A stretch of DNA of 64,000 nt from Bacteroidales bacterium (GTDB taxonomy: Bacteria; Bacteroidota; Bacteroidia; Bacteroidales; P3), in the NCBI GenBank assembly GCA_031257915.1, contig JAIRNR010000033.1:1-64000 (forward strand), written 5' to 3'. The notes beneath the pieces were generated by a model. The model did no database searches and was not told the DNA's origin. It was given only the letters and a program-made list of their open reading frames with translations. The position numbers and the translations under genes are program-made. This document shows positions 59,279 through 64,000 of the stretch, piece after piece; the first letter of the stretch is position 1; each line of letters opens with the position of its first letter.

Positions 59279-60706
59279 ATGACTTTAATAAAATCTATTT
59301 CGGGTATTCGCGGTACTATTGGCGGTGTGGCGGGCAAAAATCTAACTCCGATTGATATTGTAAAATTTTCATCATCTTTTGCATCCATGCTTCAAAAGCG
59401 CGGCGGCGGTGCAGACAGCGGCAATATCACTATGGTTGTCGGAAGGGACGGGCGTGTTTCGGGCAATATGGTAAAACAACTTGTGATTTCAACACTTCAG
59501 GGGATGGGAGTAAATGTGATTGATGTTGATTTGTCCACAACGCCGACTGTTGAAATGGAAGTGGTGCGGCATAAGGCACAGGGTGGAATTATTATCACCG
59601 CAAGCCATAATCCGAAAGAATGGAATGCTTTAAAACTGCTCGGCTCGAATGGTGAATTTATAAGTGCAGACGAGGGTGCGGAAGTGTTGCGGTTATCTGA
59701 CGATGGTACTGTACAATTTGCGCCTGTTACGGAACTTGGCACTGTTCAAACGGTTAACGACGGTTTAAAGAAGCATATTGAAAAGATATTATCGCTGCCG
59801 GCTGTATCGGTTGCGGATATTAAAAAAGCGAATTTTAAGATTGTTGTTGATGGAATAAATTCTACCGGCGGTGCTGCAATTTCTGAATTATTACATGCAC
59901 TTGGAGTAATGGAAGTGACGGTTTTAAACGGCGAACCGAATGGAAATTTTGCGCATAATCCTGAGCCGCTGCCTGAAAATCTTACACAAATTTCGGAAGA
60001 AGTTGTAAAGCAGAAGGCAGATATGGGTATTGTCGTAGATCCTGATGTAGATCGCCTTTGCTTTGTGTGCGGGGATGGCACAATGTTCGGCGAAGAATAT
60101 ACTCTTGTCGCTGTGGCAGATTATATTTTGGGGAAAACAAAGGGTGCGGTTGTTTCCAATCTTTCATCCTCGCGTGCGTTGCGCGATGTGGCTGAAAAAT
60201 ATAAGTGCGAATGTTATTCGTCGGCAGTGGGCGAAGTGAATGTTGTGGCAAAAATGAAAGAAGTAAATGCGGTGCTTGGCGGCGAGGGTAATGGCGGGGT
60301 TATCTATCCCGAACTGCATTACGGCAGGGACGCTCTTGTTGGAACAGCACTTTTTTTAACTGCGTTATCTCTTCGCGGTAACGGCGGTGGCAGCGATAAT
60401 GGCGGTATTTCGGAAAAATCTTTGACAAAATGGCGCAGCGAACTTCCGCAATACGTTATTTCAAAAAATAAAATCTCTTTAAGGGAAAACACGGATATTG
60501 ACGCACTTTTGGAAATGTTAAAGACACATTTTGCCGCCGAAAAAATCAATATTACAGACGGCGTACGCATTGACTTTGAGCAAACAAAAGAGTGGGTACA
60601 TCTGCGCCGTTCAAACACCGAACCAATCATACGTATTTACGCCGAAAGTGCCACATCGGAAAAAGCCGGCATACTTGTCGGACTGATAACAGATTTACTT
60701 AATTGA
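59279..60706 (+). CDS. glmM: Phosphoglucosamine mutase family (start revised from listed ORF start 59153)
   Basis: 'LIKSISGIRGTIGG', phosphoserine loop 'IITASHNPKEWNALKLLG', metal loop 'VDPDVDRLCFV', 'RRSNTEPIIRIYAES'. Confidence 0.85.
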   Translation: MTLIKSISGIRGTIGGVAGKNLTPIDIVKFSSSFASMLQKRGGGADSGNITMVVGRDGRVSGNMVKQLVISTLQGMGVNVIDVDLSTTPTVEMEVVRHKAQGGIIITASHNPKEWNALKLLGSNGEFISADEGAEVLRLSDDGTVQFAPVTELGTVQTVNDGLKKHIEKILSLPAVSVADIKKANFKIVVDGINSTGGAAISELLHALGVMEVTVLNGEPNGNFAHNPEPLPENLTQISEEVVKQKADMGIVVDPDVDRLCFVCGDGTMFGEEYTLVAVADYILGKTKGAVVSNLSSSRALRDVAEKYKCECYSSAVGEVNVVAKMKEVNAVLGGEGNGGVIYPELHYGRDALVGTALFLTALSLRGNGGGSDNGGISEKSLTKWRSELPQYVISKNKISLRENTDIDALLEMLKTHFAAEKINITDGVRIDFEQTKEWVHLRRSNTEPIIRIYAESATSEKAGILVGLITDLLN

Positions 60707-60801
60707 GAATATATGATAAAGTTTAACGAGGCGACACTTATGTTCAGATTTGGCTTATAATCCATATATTTGCAGTATGGAAGCAAAGAACATTTTCTTA
60801 A

Positions 60802-62133
60802 ATGCAAATAACAAAAAAATATAATCAAGAATTTATGGGCTGTGGAAACAAATCATATAAACATTTCCCTACGGTGTTTGCCATGCTTTTAATCCTTTCG
60901 GTTTCCGTTGTCTCAACAGTGAAAGCAACGCAAATACTCATTTATATGGATGAAGGACAGGCAAATCACCTGAAATCATACGGAGTTGCGTACTGGGTAC
61001 TTGAAAACGGCGGCGAAATAAGCTGGCTCCTTAATTACAGGGGCGGCAGTTTTCTGTTACCGTACAGCAAGGAAATTGAGAGAGAATGTGCTGTACGTGG
61101 TGTCAGTTCGACCATTATGCCGGACGCGGCAGTAAATGCAATGTTGAAAGAGATTGCCGACCCGCAAAGTAATACCGATGAAGTAAAACTGCAAAAAGCC
61201 CCAAAAGTAGCTGTTTACGCGCCTAAAACAATTCTCCCGTGGGATGACGCTGTCGTTATGGCTCTTAATTACGCCGAAATTCCCTACGACCTTGTTTATG
61301 ACGACGAAGTTCTCAATGGCGTACTTCCTGCCTGCGACTGGCTGCATTTACATCATGAAGATTTTACAGGACAGTACGGCAAATTCTGGTACGGATACGG
61401 CAACACGGCATGGTACAAAGCACAGGTTGCCGAAACAGAAGAACGTGCCAAAAAGTACGGCTTTGCAAAAGCGTCGCAACTAAAGCTCGCAGTTACTCAG
61501 AAAATTCGCGACTTTGTAATGGGCGGCGGGTTTCTTTTCGCCATGTGTTCTGCCCCCGACAGTTATGATATAGCACTTGCTGCCGAAGGGGTTGATATTT
61601 GCGACAGACCGTTTGACGGTGACCCGATGGATCCGAATGCTCAGGGCAAACTTGACTATTCCAAAACATTTGCATTTGAAAATTTCACACTTGTAACAAG
61701 TCCTTACAAATATGAAATATCGGATATAGACGTTACCGATTTCAGACCGAAAACACTTAATGAAAATAACGACTTTTTTTCGCTTTTTGATTTTTCGGCA
61801 AAATGGGACTGGGTACCGACGATGCTTTGTCAGAATCACACACGTATAGTAAAAGCATTTATGGGGCAAACGACAGCATTTAAAAAGAGCCTTATTAAAT
61901 CAAGTGTTACGGTTCTGGGCGAAAATGTTTCACTCGGTGAAGCACGCTATATTCACGGCGAATACGGTAAGGGCACATGGACATTCTACGGCGGACACGA
62001 CCCTGAGGACTATCAGCATTTCGTCGGTGACCCGCATACCGATTTAAGTCTTCATCCCAATTCTCCGGGGTACCGGTTAATACTTAATAATATACTTTTC
62101 CCTGCTGCCAAAAAGGAAAAGCGTAAAACGTAA
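60802..62133 (+). CDS. Secreted protein of the Bacteroidetes family often annotated 'asparagine synthetase B'
   Basis: 'ILIYMDEGQANHLKSYGVAYWVLENGGEISWLLNYRGGSFLLPYSKEIERECAVRGV'; family recalled from memory. Downstream 'MCSAPDSYDIALAAEGVDICD'. Confidence 0.55.
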   Translation: MQITKKYNQEFMGCGNKSYKHFPTVFAMLLILSVSVVSTVKATQILIYMDEGQANHLKSYGVAYWVLENGGEISWLLNYRGGSFLLPYSKEIERECAVRGVSSTIMPDAAVNAMLKEIADPQSNTDEVKLQKAPKVAVYAPKTILPWDDAVVMALNYAEIPYDLVYDDEVLNGVLPACDWLHLHHEDFTGQYGKFWYGYGNTAWYKAQVAETEERAKKYGFAKASQLKLAVTQKIRDFVMGGGFLFAMCSAPDSYDIALAAEGVDICDRPFDGDPMDPNAQGKLDYSKTFAFENFTLVTSPYKYEISDIDVTDFRPKTLNENNDFFSLFDFSAKWDWVPTMLCQNHTRIVKAFMGQTTAFKKSLIKSSVTVLGENVSLGEARYIHGEYGKGTWTFYGGHDPEDYQHFVGDPHTDLSLHPNSPGYRLILNNILFPAAKKEKRKT

Positions 62134-62146
62134 GATTGTCTGTTAC

Positions 62147-62773
62147 ATGGAAACATCATCCGTACTGCTGGATAGAGCTATTGCAGCACTGAATAAACTG
62201 CCCGGAATAGGCAGAAAAACAGCGTTAAGGCAGGCACTGTTTTTATTGTCGCAAAATAAGGAAACAGTCCATGATTTTTGTACCGCACTTGATGAATTTA
62301 GAAATCATACGCTGTTCTGCAAAATATGCCATAATATTTCCGATACCGAAATATGCTCAATATGTTCCAATCCCAAACGCGATGTTTCCACAGTTTGTGT
62401 AGTGGGTGATATAAGAGATGTGATGGCAATTGAAAATACAGGTACTTACTTCGGCGTATATCATGTTCTTGGCGGATTGATTTCACCGATGGATGGAATT
62501 TCGCCCTCGCAATTAAACATTGAACCGCTGTTAGACAGGGTGCAAAACGGAAACAGTGTGCGTGAAGTGATTTTTGCTTTTCCGGCAACACCTGAGGGCG
62601 ACACAACCGCTTTCTATATTACGCGAAAACTGTTAAGCGTGACGAATGAAAGCACGGAAAGCGTACTTATTACCACGATAGCAAAAGGCATATCTATCGG
62701 CGACGAACTTGAATATGCCGACGAAATCACACTTGGGCGGTCACTCGCCTGCCGCACAGAGGTTAAAGTATAA
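62147..62773 (+). CDS. recR: Recombination mediator RecR
   Basis: 'ALNKLPGIGRKTALRQALFLL', zinc finger 'CKICHNISDTEICSIC', Toprim 'YFGVYHVLGGLISPMDGISPSQLNI'. Confidence 0.95.
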   Translation: METSSVLLDRAIAALNKLPGIGRKTALRQALFLLSQNKETVHDFCTALDEFRNHTLFCKICHNISDTEICSICSNPKRDVSTVCVVGDIRDVMAIENTGTYFGVYHVLGGLISPMDGISPSQLNIEPLLDRVQNGNSVREVIFAFPATPEGDTTAFYITRKLLSVTNESTESVLITTIAKGISIGDELEYADEITLGRSLACRTEVKV

Positions 62774-62859
62774 TCCCTAAATCGTCTTTGGCAGAACATA
62801 CTAATCGCCACCGCCGCTGTATCAGTTAAAGTATAATCCTTAAATCGTCTTTGGCAGAA
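62762..62859. repeat. 35-bp direct repeat (62762-62796 and 62825-62859) spanning the convergent 3' ends of recR and pepE
   Basis: gttaaagtataatcc(c/t)taaatcgtctttggcagaa, 34/35 identical, offset 63 bp. Confidence 0.9.
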
Positions 62860-63575
62860 AGTTCCTGCGGATCCGTACCGTAGCGAAAAACTCGCATCGG
62901 ACGTGAGCCGGTAAGTTTTATATCGTCGTTTTTTACAACAAGCGCAGTTGCTTCACGAAGTCCCACAACCGTTACGGAGGGATTTACAACGAGAAATTCT
63001 TTTATTCTGTCCTCACGTGTTTCTCCCCCATGTCCGGCAGGATTTGCGTCAAGATAATGCGGATTTATCTGAAATGGAACCAAACCCAAAGTATCAAGTG
63101 ATTTTGGCTCTATTACAGGCATATCATTCGTTGTTCTCATTGTCGGGCAGGCAATATTCGCGCCCGCACTCCATCCGATATAAGGACATCCGCCCAAAAC
63201 ACGTTCGCGAATACTTGACATCAAATTTAATTTATGAAGCGCGTAAACCAAATGAAAAGTATTGCCGCCGCCAACAATAATACATTCTGCATTTTCAATA
63301 TGCTTTACTGCAGGGTCATCGCATTTGTGAATTGAACGCAGACGCAATCCGTCCTGTTCCAATACACTTGTTACTCTGTCAAAATACAGGTCGTAACTGT
63401 CTTTTATTGTTTTACCTTCAAACGTTTGCCCTACATTTACTCCCGCATAGGGAATAAACAGTGCTTCTTTAACACCGTATTGCCTGCAATAGTCAACTAT
63501 ATCATTTTTTATCCACCCCAGATACTCTTCGCCCGCATTCGTTGAATTGCTTATAAGAAAAAGATTTCGCTTCAT
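62826..63575 (-). CDS. pepE: Dipeptidase E (peptidase S51)
   Basis: 'IIVGGGNTFHLVYAL', nucleophile motif 'YIGWSAGANIACPT', 'INPHYLDANPAGHGGETREDRI'. Confidence 0.9.
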   Translation of the reverse strand: MKRNLFLISNSTNAGEEYLGWIKNDIVDYCRQYGVKEALFIPYAGVNVGQTFEGKTIKDSYDLYFDRVTSVLEQDGLRLRSIHKCDDPAVKHIENAECIIVGGGNTFHLVYALHKLNLMSSIRERVLGGCPYIGWSAGANIACPTMRTTNDMPVIEPKSLDTLGLVPFQINPHYLDANPAGHGGETREDRIKEFLVVNPSVTVVGLREATALVVKNDDIKLTGSRPMRVFRYGTDPQELSAKDDLRIIL

Positions 63576-64000
63576 TGTTTTATAAATTTGATTGTTTGAT
63601 TGTCGAGAGATACAAAATATATTCCTTTTGCAAGATGTGCTACATCCAGCACTGCATTTTCCGCGCTGTAAAATCTGCGCATAAAAATCATTTGTCCTTT
63701 GTCGTTGAAAACAGTTGCCTTAAAATTATTTTTTTTTGATTCAATTGTCAGTTTATCATTAACAGGATTAGGAAAAATATTAAAATATGCCGTACCGTTT
63801 ACCGCATTTGAAATATTTTCTGAGGAAACAGCATTTTCTTCAAAAACGGCATTTAATGTTTGATTTTTGTCCAGCGTAAAAGTATAGACAGAATCCGTGC
63901 TTCTCACTATTCCATAAAAATTCCATTCTTTAAATGTGTACCCTGCGGCGGCATGTGCTTCTAATGTAATATCATACCCTGTTCTGAAAGTTCCCAACCC
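63572..64000 (-). CDS. C-terminal part of a T9SS-secreted protein (5' end outside window)
   Basis: Frame open to window edge; 'AAGYTFKEWNFYG..DSVYTFTLDKNQTLNAVFEE' InlB-like repeat, then 'NIFPNPVNDKLTIESKKNNFKATVFNDKGQMI..AHLAKGIYFVSLDNQTIKFIKQ'. Confidence 0.8.
   Translation of the reverse strand, partial: GLGTFRTGYDITLEAHAAAGYTFKEWNFYGIVRSTDSVYTFTLDKNQTLNAVFEENAVSSENISNAVNGTAYFNIFPNPVNDKLTIESKKNNFKATVFNDKGQMIFMRRFYSAENAVLDVAHLAKGIYFVSLDNQTIKFIKQ

Noticed and set aside
60802-62133. True asparagine synthetase
   Set aside because: No N-terminal Cys glutaminase nucleophile and no ATP-pyrophosphatase SGGxDS loop seen; the name is probably a historical mis-annotation of a secreted family.
62762-62859. 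Possible mini CRISPR (two repeats, short spacer)
   Set aside because: Only two copies, and the repeats are explained by protein-coding 3' ends; no cas genes.

Overview
The window is a Bacteroidetes/Bacteroidales-type chromosome segment, judged from SusC/SusD pairs, T9SS C-terminal sorting domains, TAnnTTTG-type -7 boxes and lipobox lipoproteins. Main content: (1) 1-3543, 3' part of a large repetitive surface adhesin, followed by a degraded small toxin-antitoxin-like remnant. (2) 4.1-28.6 kb, a starch/alpha-glucan utilisation region with three SusC/SusD pairs, several SusE/F-like lipoproteins, a GH13 alpha-amylase lipoprotein and a T9SS-secreted protein with two nearly identical CBM26-like repeats. 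Two of the SusCD operons are mirror-image paralogues: they diverge from a promoter region bracketed by matching palindromes and end in near-identical terminators. (3) 28.7-45.5 kb, a compact hybrid PKS-NRPS cluster: VC0807-like membrane protein, KS-AT-KR-DH-ACP, stand-alone ER, C-A-PCP-TE, an unknown very basic 81-aa ORF, and A-PCP-C-A-PCP. I consider this the most interesting system in the window. Its gene order is not collinear with the inferred assembly order, and its loading A domain lacks the conserved Asp. (4) 47.5-49.9 kb, an in-frame ORF joining a Fur/Zur-type regulator to a His-rich TonB-dependent receptor. (5) Other genes: an FN3 protein and partner, ABC-F ATPase, DUF3825-like protein flanked by short direct repeats, two Rpn/PD-(D/E)XK nuclease-transposase family proteins, GlmM, RecR, PepE. 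No rRNA, tRNA or CRISPR array was recognised. All calls come from reading motifs by eye; no database search was run.
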